A stretch of DNA of 44,875 nt from Bacteroidia bacterium (GTDB lineage Bacteria > Bacteroidota > Bacteroidia > B-17B0 > Aurantibacillaceae): contig JACMNO010000114.1 in the NCBI GenBank assembly GCA_014378485.1, positions 1-44,875 of the forward strand. The letters run 5' to 3'. The notes beneath the pieces are model-generated. The model worked only from the letters and a program-made list of their open reading frames with translations. It made no database searches and was not told the DNA's origin. Position 1 is the first letter of the stretch. Every line of letters begins with the position of its first letter. Below, one piece after another: positions 17,650-25,550 of this stretch. Made by a program: the position numbers and the translations under genes.

Positions 17650-17682
17650 AAAAAATGCTTACTCCCTAATCAGGAAGCAAGC
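17650..17682 (-). terminator. Intrinsic terminator after nusB
   Basis: On the minus strand, GCTTGCTTCC (17682-17673), loop TGATTA and GGGAGTAAGC (17666-17657) make a 10-bp stem with two G.U pairs, followed by A and six U (17655-17650). It lies 24 nt beyond the nusB stop and upstream of the SBBP gene, so nusB transcription should not continue into that gene. Confidence 0.8.
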
Positions 17683-17705
17683 TTCAATCAATAATTCATA
17701 ATTTT

Positions 17706-18647
17706 TTAATTCCCTTCCATCAAACCTCTGCCGGTTTTCTGAATTTTATTATCGCGTTTCAAATCGGCAATGATCTTATCTAATACACCATTAATAAAGG
17801 TTTTGCTGTTAGGTGTACTGTATTCTTTTGAGATATCGATGTATTCGTTTAATGATACTTTCACAGGAACATTGTTAACATGCATGAATTCTGCCAAAGC
17901 CATTTTCATAAGCAATACATCCATAGATGCAATACGTTCTAATTCCCAGTTTTTGGTTTTATCATCAATCAAAGTGTCGTATTCTTTATCTCCAGCAATT
18001 GTTTTTCTGAATAAAGTGGAAACAAAATTTTGATCATCCTCTTTATCCTTATATAACGGCACTAATTTAATGGTTCCGGTAAAGTTTTCGAAAGTTCTGG
18101 AAACCATTGAGAATGCGCCGAATGTATCATCGGCCCAGTGAATATTCTTTTCTTCAAACAAGTGATTTAATAATTCATGTTCATACAAAAACTCAGTGGC
18201 TACAGAAATTAAAAACTGTTTGTCTTCTTTAGCTGATGGAGTAGGTGAAGCCATGTATTCTTTATAAAGATCCGTTACCCTTAGCTCAGCATATAATTTA
18301 CGGACAAGGTCAAAATCACTTTGCCATGAAATTTTTCGGTTAGCAACTTCTTTTTTTAATTCTTCGCTGTTGGTTAAAGATACGAGTACCACATTTTCAA
18401 TAAATCGTAAATTGGGTTCAAGATCTTCTTTACTTGGTAAGCGTTTGTTTTTATTTTCTTCTGTTACCAGCAATGCAGTATGATGCATATCAGTAAATAA
18501 AACAAGAACATAAACGTAGAGGTCGTAAATTTTATCTAAACTCTTAAATAATTCTTTTTCGTAAAATCCTATATCAGCCGTTTCTTGTTGAAAATAAGAA
18601 TACAAGGTCTGCATGGTTTTTATTCGGAGGTAACGTCGGTTTAGCAT
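17706..18647 (-). CDS. nusB: Transcription antitermination factor NusB, long Bacteroidota form
   Basis: A 313-residue protein whose C-terminal part (about 205-300) carries the NusB fold: WELERIASMDVLLMKMALAEF, VPVKVSLNEYIDISKEYSTPNSKTFINGVLDKI. E. coli NusB is about 139 residues. The extra N-terminal half seen here is usual in Bacteroidota. The N-terminus MLNRRYLRIKTMQTLYSYFQ is the conserved NusB opening. It takes part in rRNA antitermination with NusE/S10 at boxA. In other Bacteroidota nusB is commonly followed by DUF1573-yajC. Here about 9.7 kb (SBBP gene and trp operon) separates them. Confidence 0.94.
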   Translation of the reverse strand: MLNRRYLRIKTMQTLYSYFQQETADIGFYEKELFKSLDKIYDLYVYVLVLFTDMHHTALLVTEENKNKRLPSKEDLEPNLRFIENVVLVSLTNSEELKKEVANRKISWQSDFDLVRKLYAELRVTDLYKEYMASPTPSAKEDKQFLISVATEFLYEHELLNHLFEEKNIHWADDTFGAFSMVSRTFENFTGTIKLVPLYKDKEDDQNFVSTLFRKTIAGDKEYDTLIDDKTKNWELERIASMDVLLMKMALAEFMHVNNVPVKVSLNEYIDISKEYSTPNSKTFINGVLDKIIADLKRDNKIQKTGRGLMEGN

Positions 18648-18707
18648 AAAGAACGATTTGAGTTTTGAATTATAATTTGTTTAGTACTTGATCATATTTT
18701 TTTCAGC

Positions 18708-18751
18708 CTACGCGGAATCGAAGTTAAGCTATTCGCATCGACTCCACGCAG
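18708..18751. repeat. Palindromic repeat with TCGAnTCCrCGyAG arms
   Basis: Arms CTACGCGGAATCGA (18708-18721) and TCGACTCCACGCAG (18738-18751) can form a 14-bp stem with three G.U pairs and a 16-nt loop, followed by CGTGACA. The right arm with that tail belongs to a dispersed repeat seen again at 37377-37400 and inside a gene at 39652-39675. It fills the gap between nusB and the leucine dehydrogenase gene. No U-tract adjoins it, so I do not call it a terminator. Confidence 0.6.
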
Positions 18752-18767
18752 CGTGACAGTGTTTATT

Positions 18768-19871
18768 TTACATTACCGCATTAATTCGCGCAATGCTTTC
18801 AATTCGTTGTTCTGCTATTTTATTAGCTGCCGCATAAGTTGGTATGTTTTGTGCTTTAGCAGTTTGAATAATATTCCAGGTTGTATCGTAAATTTTTTCA
18901 GCATGAGCTAAAGCACGTTCTCTGTTGTAACCCTGCAATTCATAAAACACATTGATGATCCCTCCGGCGTTTACTACAAAATCAGGCGCGTATAAAATTC
19001 CTTTTTGTAAAACCATGTCACCATGTTTTTTCTCGTCAGCTAATTGATTATTAGCAGCACCGCAAATTACTTTACATTTTAATTTAGATAATGTATCGTC
19101 GTTAACTGTTGCTCCCAAAGCACAAGGTGCATAAATATCAATATCCAAGTCAAACATTTTATCAGCGGAAACGAATTCTGCTTTATATTTATCTACAGCT
19201 GTTTTAATACGTTCTTCGCTGATGTCATATACATATACTTTAGCACCTTCTTTGGTAAGATGCTCAACTAAATGCATACCTACGTTTCCGATCCCCTGAA
19301 CCAAAACTTTTTTTCCCGACAAACTATCGCTTCCAAAAGCTTCTTTCGCGCTTGCTTTCATACTCACATAAACACCGTATGCTGTTACTGGGGAAGGGTC
19401 TCCGCTTCCACCCATATTTTCAGGTAAACCACTTACATAATCAGTCTCCATTTTAATTATTTCCATATCTCGGCTGCTCATGGCAACATCTTCAGCGGTA
19501 ATATATTTTCCACCTAAACTGTTTACGAATTTTCCAAAACGGCGCAATAAAGCTTCTGACTTAATTTTAGCAGCATCACCAATGATCACTGCTTTTCCAC
19601 CACCAAGGTTTAAACCTGCTACCGATGATTTATATGTCATTCCACGCGATAAGCGTAAAACATCTGTAAGTGCTTCCATCTCATTGTTATAATTCCACAT
19701 CCGCGTTCCTCCTAAAGAAGGACCTAAAACAGTATTATGTATAGCAATGATGGCTTTTAAACCGGTTGCGTTATCATTACAAAATAATATCTGCTCATGA
19801 TTGTTCAGAAGCATTTGCCCGATCACCGGATTTTGTGCTAAACTAGAATCTTTAATGTCTTTTACTTCCAT
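18768..19871 (-). CDS. Leucine dehydrogenase (Glu/Leu/Phe/Val dehydrogenase family)
   Basis: A 367-residue NAD-dependent branched-chain amino-acid dehydrogenase. The substrate loop is GPSLGGTRMW, the catalytic and binding lysines are in MTYKSSVAGLNLGGGKAVIIGD (Lys81 and Lys93), and the Rossmann motif is VQGIGNVGMHLVEHL (GxGxxG). APDFVVNAGGIINV is also typical. The length matches bacterial leucine dehydrogenase (about 365) and not glutamate dehydrogenase (about 450). It interconverts leucine, valine or isoleucine with their keto acids. It reads into nusB across a palindromic repeat and diverges from the PagL-like gene. Confidence 0.93.
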   Translation of the reverse strand: MEVKDIKDSSLAQNPVIGQMLLNNHEQILFCNDNATGLKAIIAIHNTVLGPSLGGTRMWNYNNEMEALTDVLRLSRGMTYKSSVAGLNLGGGKAVIIGDAAKIKSEALLRRFGKFVNSLGGKYITAEDVAMSSRDMEIIKMETDYVSGLPENMGGSGDPSPVTAYGVYVSMKASAKEAFGSDSLSGKKVLVQGIGNVGMHLVEHLTKEGAKVYVYDISEERIKTAVDKYKAEFVSADKMFDLDIDIYAPCALGATVNDDTLSKLKCKVICGAANNQLADEKKHGDMVLQKGILYAPDFVVNAGGIINVFYELQGYNRERALAHAEKIYDTTWNIIQTAKAQNIPTYAAANKIAEQRIESIARINAVM

Positions 19872-19976
19872 AAGCTGGAGGGGGTTAAATTTCGGCGCTA
19901 ATTTAGGGTTTTTAAACAGAAAATAACATTATAATATGAAGAGAATTAAAAATCTATCGTAATTTTATGACTTCTT

Positions 19977-21104
19977 TTGGTAAAACTCTTTAAATACTTA
20001 TTTCTCCTAATTCCCGTGATTGGCTTTGCCCAAAAAAACATGACAGGAACCAAAGATTTTTATATAAAAATTGCTCCAACTTACGGTTTTATTTTTGAGC
20101 ACAAGAGTACAATTGGAAACCTCGTTAAAGGATATATTCCGGGTATTGAAATTGATTTCGTAAAACCAACAACCGGTAGTAAACGTTGGCATAAAGAAAA
20201 TAACTTTCCGGAAGTTGGCTTATCTTTTAATTTCATTGATTTTGCTAATCCGAAGCAATTGGGTTATTGTTATGCTCTTTCTCCGTATATCGAAATTCCA
20301 TTGAACAAAAAAGTGAGGGCAAGCAGACCCGTTTTAAGAATTTGCTGGGGCGTTTCCTATCTTACCAAAAAGTTTGATATTAATAACGATCCTAAAAACA
20401 TTGCAATAGCCAGTCACTGGAATACATTTGTGCAATGGAAAGTTTTATGGCATTTGAAGCTGAGTAACAAATTCAGGTTAGAGCCGGGTTTATCTTTTGC
20501 ACACGCATCAAACGGACGTACATCGGTACCTAATTTAGGGTTGAACGTTGTTTCATTAAACCTTGGTTTAACTTATAAATTGAATGGCGAAGTTGTGAAG
20601 TCAGACCTTATTGATTCTGCCTCCGTATGGAAAAGTAAACATGAGATTCTTGTTTGGGATGCTGTGGGAGTAAATGAGCACGAGCCTCCCGGAGGGCCCA
20701 GATATTTTGCAAATACGTTTGGATTGAATTATTATTACAATGTGAGAAATACTCATAAATGGGGTGCGGGTATAGATGTGAGTTATGATACCCAAAATGC
20801 TTATCATTTGGAAACATCCGGAAATCCTGCTAATAGCTGGACTGATTTATTACAACTGGGAACTAAAATATGTTATGCTTATAATGTCGGGCAAATCAGT
20901 TTTCCTATTGAAATGGGATATTACGCAATTTCAAAACCAAAGGAAGATGGGCCAATTTTTCACCGGATTGGTATCAGGTATTTTTGTAAGAATGGTTTAA
21001 TGGTTAACTTTACAATGAAATCACATTGGGCAGTAGCAGCACATTTTGATTACGGAATCGGTTACCGCTTTAGCATTAAAAAGAAAAAAATAAATGCGCT
21101 ATAA
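19977..21104 (+). CDS. Acyloxyacyl hydrolase / lipid A 3-O-deacylase (PagL-like), TTG start
   Basis: A 375-residue outer-membrane beta-barrel enzyme. The PagL active-site pattern is in SFAHASNGRTSVPNLGLN (about residues 180-197), where the His and Ser of the His-Ser-Glu triad and the SNG motif are visible. PagL removes the 3-O-acyl chain of lipid A; the exact reaction here is inferred. The start must be TTG at 19977: it gives a clean signal peptide (MVKLFKYLFLLIPVIGFAQ). The nearby ATG at 19967 is out of frame, and the next in-frame ATG lies after the signal peptide. It is the first gene of a three-gene plus-strand run, overlapping the next by 11 bp. Confidence 0.85.
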   Translation: MVKLFKYLFLLIPVIGFAQKNMTGTKDFYIKIAPTYGFIFEHKSTIGNLVKGYIPGIEIDFVKPTTGSKRWHKENNFPEVGLSFNFIDFANPKQLGYCYALSPYIEIPLNKKVRASRPVLRICWGVSYLTKKFDINNDPKNIAIASHWNTFVQWKVLWHLKLSNKFRLEPGLSFAHASNGRTSVPNLGLNVVSLNLGLTYKLNGEVVKSDLIDSASVWKSKHEILVWDAVGVNEHEPPGGPRYFANTFGLNYYYNVRNTHKWGAGIDVSYDTQNAYHLETSGNPANSWTDLLQLGTKICYAYNVGQISFPIEMGYYAISKPKEDGPIFHRIGIRYFCKNGLMVNFTMKSHWAVAAHFDYGIGYRFSIKKKKINAL

Positions 21105-21831
21105 TTTTATAATCATATTCTGTTGCTTTTTTTTACTGATTTCCTGTAAGAAAGAAAGTCTGTGTGATTGCGTAAAATCCGCTGGAAAAACAAATGTGAT
21201 TTATCATAATGTAAACAATTTTAATTGCATCACCTTGAGTGATAAAATGGATTTGTATCTTACCCAGGGCCCGGAATTTGAAGTGAAAGTGGAAGCGGGT
21301 GAAAATCTGCAACGATTGATCAAAACAGAGTTAGATGGCGAAACTCTGAAAGTATTTAATAATAACAGATGCAATTGGGTGAGAGGATATAAACATAAAA
21401 TTAAAGTATATATAACAGCCCCATATTTTAAATATTTAAAGAATGCCGGTTTAGGAAACATTGAAACTTTAAATACTATTGTTCAGGATGAGATCTCATT
21501 AAGAAATGAAAATTCCGGTGACTTCAGATTAGACTTGAACACACTGTTGGTTCTTACCAGTTCACATGGAAACGGTGATACATATTTAACAGGTTCTACA
21601 GATATGATGGAAAGCAATTATAACGGCACTAATTATTTATATGCCTCTGGTTTAACTATACGTAATTATGTTTTTCTTCATAGTATTTCGATTGGGCATG
21701 CCTATATTAGAGCTCCTGAAAATGGGTTAATGGAGGTAATTATTGACAGGGCAGGGAATATTCATTACACTGGTAATCCCTCAACCATTCAATTAACAAA
21801 AAATGGTAAAGGTGAATTGATCAGGGATTAA
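21094..21831 (+). CDS. GIN-domain (DUF2807) lipoprotein
   Basis: A 245-residue protein with a lipoprotein signal (FFLLISC, predicted lipidated Cys). The body is a right-handed beta-helix-like GIN/DUF2807 domain, with patterns such as LYLTQGPEFEVKVEAGENL, IKVYITAPYFKYLKNAGLGNI and LRNENSGDFRLDLN. The family is annotated as a putative autotransporter-adhesin head; most members are uncharacterised Bacteroidota envelope proteins. It overlaps the PagL-like gene by 11 bp and ends directly against the DUF5103 gene, so the three probably form one envelope operon. Confidence 0.85.
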   Translation: MRYNFIIIFCCFFLLISCKKESLCDCVKSAGKTNVIYHNVNNFNCITLSDKMDLYLTQGPEFEVKVEAGENLQRLIKTELDGETLKVFNNNRCNWVRGYKHKIKVYITAPYFKYLKNAGLGNIETLNTIVQDEISLRNENSGDFRLDLNTLLVLTSSHGNGDTYLTGSTDMMESNYNGTNYLYASGLTIRNYVFLHSISIGHAYIRAPENGLMEVIIDRAGNIHYTGNPSTIQLTKNGKGELIRD

Positions 21832-21876
21832 TTGTTGATACTAAATGTTCGTTATAATCGTTATGAATTTAAACAT

Positions 21877-23175
21877 TTGAAAAAAATCATTTATATTTTT
21901 TGTATTAGTTTGGTAACCTTGACTTTTACGGCATTTTCCCAGGATGATTATGTGAATGATAATCAAATGCGTTATGAAGACTGGAGTTATAAATCATATA
22001 TCAAAACTGTTCAACTTCATGAAGCTTCTTTCGATGCCAATCCTGCTATTCTTCAATTCAATGCAGGTGAACAATTAGAATTAAGTTTTGATGATCTTGA
22101 AGCTGATAAGAAAAGCTATTCTATCAGTTTTGTTCATTGTGATGCAAATTGGGATCCTTCTAATTTGGTGAGTGCTGAATTTATGACAGGTTTTTTTGAA
22201 GCCAATATTTTAAATTATAATTTTTCTACTAATACTATTCAAAAGTTTACACATTATTCTATCCTTTTCCCGCAGACAAATATGCAATTCTCGAAAACGG
22301 GAAATTATATGGCTTTTGTTTACCAAGATAATGACAAAGAAAAAATAGTGATCACTAAACGATTTATGATCTATGAAAATAAAGTGACTGTTGTAGCAAA
22401 CGTAAGACAGGCAATCGGGAATGATGAACAATATGAAAAGCAGCACATTGATTTTAATTTGATAAATAGTCTATATGAGTTAACTAATCCCTTTACAGAC
22501 CTCCATGTAATCATTACACAAAATAATCGTTGGGATAATGATGTTAATAATATCAAACCAACATTTGTGGAGCCAAGGCAGCTGACCTATTCATTGGATG
22601 ATAAATCTACTTTTAATGGAGGTAATGAATTCAGGTATTTTGATACCCGTTCTTTAAGAACCTATACCGAACGCGTTGCTAATATTACCCGTGACAGTTC
22701 TTTCACGTACCATATTGAATTAAAAACAGACGAGCTTAAAACGTTTAAAAATTATAGTTTCTATAATGATCTTAATGGGGGTTTTTTAATTAAGAACCGG
22801 GATATGGTTGGAAATCCTGATATTGAATCGGATTATGCCTGGGTGCATTTTTTTCTTCCATATGATAACGCGCAGAGTGCAGGTAATTTTTATGTATTGG
22901 GAAAGTTAACCGAATGGCGTTTGAATAAAGCTAACCGGATGACTTATAATTACAAGAAGATAGGATATGAATGCGACATGTATATTAAACAGGGTTATTA
23001 TAATTATACGTATGTCTATTTAAAAGATGATAAGAAAGGCGGTGATGAAACATTAAGTGAAGGCAATCACTGGGAAACTGAAAACGATTACACCATATAT
23101 GTTTATCATCGTCAGCGTGGAACTTACTATGATCAACTGGTGGCAATCAAACGATTTAATTCTTTGAGAAAATAA
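21877..23175 (+). CDS. DUF5103, type IX secretion system plug protein
   Basis: About 432 residues from a TTG at 21877 that gives the signal peptide MKKIIYIFCISLVTLTFTAF; the open frame extends upstream to another TTG at 21832. No in-frame ATG precedes the signal peptide. The DUF5103 pattern is clear: an N-terminal QLHEASFDANPAILQFNAGEQLELSFDDL, then NDLNGGFLIKNRDM and the C-terminal DKKGGDETLSEGNHWETENDYTIYVYHR. In Flavobacterium the Plug protein closes the SprA translocon when it is not carrying cargo. That function is assigned by family. It follows the GIN lipoprotein with no gap, and converges on mgtE 9 bp away. Confidence 0.85.
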   Translation: MKKIIYIFCISLVTLTFTAFSQDDYVNDNQMRYEDWSYKSYIKTVQLHEASFDANPAILQFNAGEQLELSFDDLEADKKSYSISFVHCDANWDPSNLVSAEFMTGFFEANILNYNFSTNTIQKFTHYSILFPQTNMQFSKTGNYMAFVYQDNDKEKIVITKRFMIYENKVTVVANVRQAIGNDEQYEKQHIDFNLINSLYELTNPFTDLHVIITQNNRWDNDVNNIKPTFVEPRQLTYSLDDKSTFNGGNEFRYFDTRSLRTYTERVANITRDSSFTYHIELKTDELKTFKNYSFYNDLNGGFLIKNRDMVGNPDIESDYAWVHFFLPYDNAQSAGNFYVLGKLTEWRLNKANRMTYNYKKIGYECDMYIKQGYYNYTYVYLKDDKKGGDETLSEGNHWETENDYTIYVYHRQRGTYYDQLVAIKRFNSLRK

Positions 23176-23184
23176 AATTATTAG

Positions 23185-24540
23185 TTACAGTACGCCATAT
23201 AAAATCCTACCTACTAAAAAGTAAATAGATATTCCGATAATATCGTTTAATGTTGTTACAAATGGCCCTGTTGCAAGGGCAGGATTTATTTTATAACGAT
23301 TCATCATTAAAGGTACAAAGGTTCCTAAAAACGAGGCACATAAAATCACGGTAAATAATGCCACACTTACTGTGCTTGCTAATGCCCATGATTCATTGAT
23401 CAATAAATTATATCCCAAAATTAATCCTGAGCAAATAAGTCCGTTTATTAAACCAACGCTTAATTCCTTCAATAATTTCGGAGTAATTTTATCAATGATC
23501 AGGGTATTGTTTGCCAAGCCCTGAACAATAATTGCGGAAGATTGTACGCCAACATTACCACCGGTTGCTCCAATAAGTGGAATGAAAAAAGCCATTTCGG
23601 GGCGAATTAGAATTTGATCTTCATAGCTTCCAATAATTCGTGAGCCAATAATGCCACCACACATGCCAACTATTAACCACGGGATACGTGCCCTTGATAA
23701 TCGCCATAATCCATCATTGCTATCAACATCATCAGTTATACCACTCATCAACTGAATATCTTTTTCAGCTTCTTCACGCATCACATCTACTACATCATCA
23801 ATGGTAATTCTGCCAACCAATCTTCCCAACTGATCAACTACCGGTAATACAACGAGGTCATATTTTCGTATAAGGTCTGCTACATCTTCACTGGATGCTG
23901 ATGTTTTAACAGAAATAATATCAACATCATAAATTTCTTCAACAAGGGCAAGTGGATGTGAAATAATTAATTTTTTAAGGGAAAGCATTCCAATTAATTT
24001 CTCATGATCATCAACCACATAAACGGCGTATAATACATCAACGCTTTCTGTTTGTCTTCGGATCTCATCAATACAAGCACTTACAGTTTCATGCGCATAA
24101 ACACTTACCAATTCTTTAGCCATTAAAGATCCGGCAGTGCCTTCTTCAAAACTCATCAGGTCAGCAATATCACTGGCCTGTTCAATATCTTCAATGTGGG
24201 ATAAAACTTCTTCCTGGATATTTTCCGGTAATTCGTTGATTACATCAGCCGCATCATCAGAATCCATGTTATCCAATTGCTCAGCAATTTCTTTGGTAGA
24301 AAAAGTTGCTAATAAATTCTCACGTTTTTCATCCTCCATTTCAAGTAAAACGTCGGATGAAATATCTTCATCGATTTGGTCGTACAAGTAAATGGATTCT
24401 TCTAAGTATAATTGATTTAAAATTAAGGCAATATCAACCGCATACAACTCTTTTAGTTGTTCTTTAATATATGCCTCGTTCTTTTCAGCAATGGCATTTT
24501 TTAAATCGTTGATAAATTCAGAGCTTAGCTCAAACTGCAT
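23185..24540 (-). CDS. mgtE: Magnesium transporter MgtE
   Basis: A 451-residue Mg2+ channel. Residues 1-125 are the MgtE N domain (superhelix of short helices). Two CBS domains follow (about 130-255, with MAKELVSVYAHETVSACIDEI and VVLPVVDQLGRLVGRITIDDVVDVM). The C-terminal part has five membrane helices (about 285-450). The conserved TGGNVGVQSSAIIVQGLA and the pore helix with TLNDIIGISIYFLVGRIL, including the Mg-binding Asp, are intact. Cytosolic Mg2+ gating through the N/CBS domains is known for the family. Confidence 0.96.
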   Translation of the reverse strand: MQFELSSEFINDLKNAIAEKNEAYIKEQLKELYAVDIALILNQLYLEESIYLYDQIDEDISSDVLLEMEDEKRENLLATFSTKEIAEQLDNMDSDDAADVINELPENIQEEVLSHIEDIEQASDIADLMSFEEGTAGSLMAKELVSVYAHETVSACIDEIRRQTESVDVLYAVYVVDDHEKLIGMLSLKKLIISHPLALVEEIYDVDIISVKTSASSEDVADLIRKYDLVVLPVVDQLGRLVGRITIDDVVDVMREEAEKDIQLMSGITDDVDSNDGLWRLSRARIPWLIVGMCGGIIGSRIIGSYEDQILIRPEMAFFIPLIGATGGNVGVQSSAIIVQGLANNTLIIDKITPKLLKELSVGLINGLICSGLILGYNLLINESWALASTVSVALFTVILCASFLGTFVPLMMNRYKINPALATGPFVTTLNDIIGISIYFLVGRILYGVL

Positions 24541-24590
24541 AACCTTATTTTTTTTATGTGGCTAAAGTAAGGTTTTATGTTTAAATCCGT

Positions 24591-25505
24591 TTATGCTTTA
24601 CTAAACTTTTGTTTAAGAATACCATTTAGAAAAATGACAGATAATATGATAGAAAAGCCAACATAAAAAGTGATCGAGAGATCCTCATTTTCATGAAATA
24701 AAATACCCGCTAAAATGATACCATATACACCTTCCAGATTAACCGTTAAGTTTATTGTGTAAGGCGATAAATGTTTCATGAGATTTACACTGGCGATAAA
24801 TGGATAAACTGTACATACCCCCGCCAAAATTGTTATAAGTAAAATATCCTGGTTGTTTATTGAGAAAAAAGAAGTGGAGAAACTACCATTGAACAGAAGA
24901 AATATACTTAGACCAACCAAAGCGGCTGATAATTCAATAAAAGACAATACAGGAGAACTGATTTTCTCTTTCTCATCTTGAATCAATACACCATTTAAAA
25001 CACTAAAGATCGATGCTGTTAAAGCAGCAAAAACACCCAGTAATATTCCTAAACCATATTTTATTTCGACGGAAAAAATAAGGCAAATGGCAGCAATAAT
25101 AATTAAACCGATCACTAATTCATACCAAACGAATTTACGTTTATAAATTAAAGGTTCTGTGATAGCGGTAAACAATGTGCCTGTGCTGAATGCCGCCATT
25201 GTTACCGAAACATTTGATACTTTAATGGCACCGTAAAAACATAACCAATGAATACAGATGATAAAACCAACCGCACTTAACTGCAATAATTTTTTTAATG
25301 AAACCAGCAGGTTAGCTTTTATATAAACTAAATAGAAAGTCATTAGAAAAAGTGTGATTGCAATCCTGAACCATACCAATTGTAAGGCATCTGCACTTAT
25401 TCCTTTACCCAGAATTGGCGACCAGCCCCAAATAAATACAATGAAATGTAATAAAAAATGATGTTTACTAACGTTTTTCAGCACGCGCAAATGTAAGCTT
25501 TTCAC
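24591..25505 (-). CDS. EamA/DMT-family permease
   Basis: A 304-residue integral membrane protein with about ten hydrophobic segments arranged as two EamA repeats, each of about 140 residues. The first begins FIVFIWGWSPILGKGISADAL. The second includes NLMKHLSPYTINLTVNLEGVYG and a final helix ending near residue 295, then a short basic tail. Drug/metabolite transporters of this group export amino acids or metabolites; the substrate here is unknown. It reads toward mgtE with a 50-bp gap. Confidence 0.88.
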   Translation of the reverse strand: MKSLHLRVLKNVSKHHFLLHFIVFIWGWSPILGKGISADALQLVWFRIAITLFLMTFYLVYIKANLLVSLKKLLQLSAVGFIICIHWLCFYGAIKVSNVSVTMAAFSTGTLFTAITEPLIYKRKFVWYELVIGLIIIAAICLIFSVEIKYGLGILLGVFAALTASIFSVLNGVLIQDEKEKISSPVLSFIELSAALVGLSIFLLFNGSFSTSFFSINNQDILLITILAGVCTVYPFIASVNLMKHLSPYTINLTVNLEGVYGIILAGILFHENEDLSITFYVGFSIILSVIFLNGILKQKFSKA

Positions 25506-25550
25506 CTTAAATGCTATGATTTAAAATAGGTTCTGTTTTTCAATGAATAT

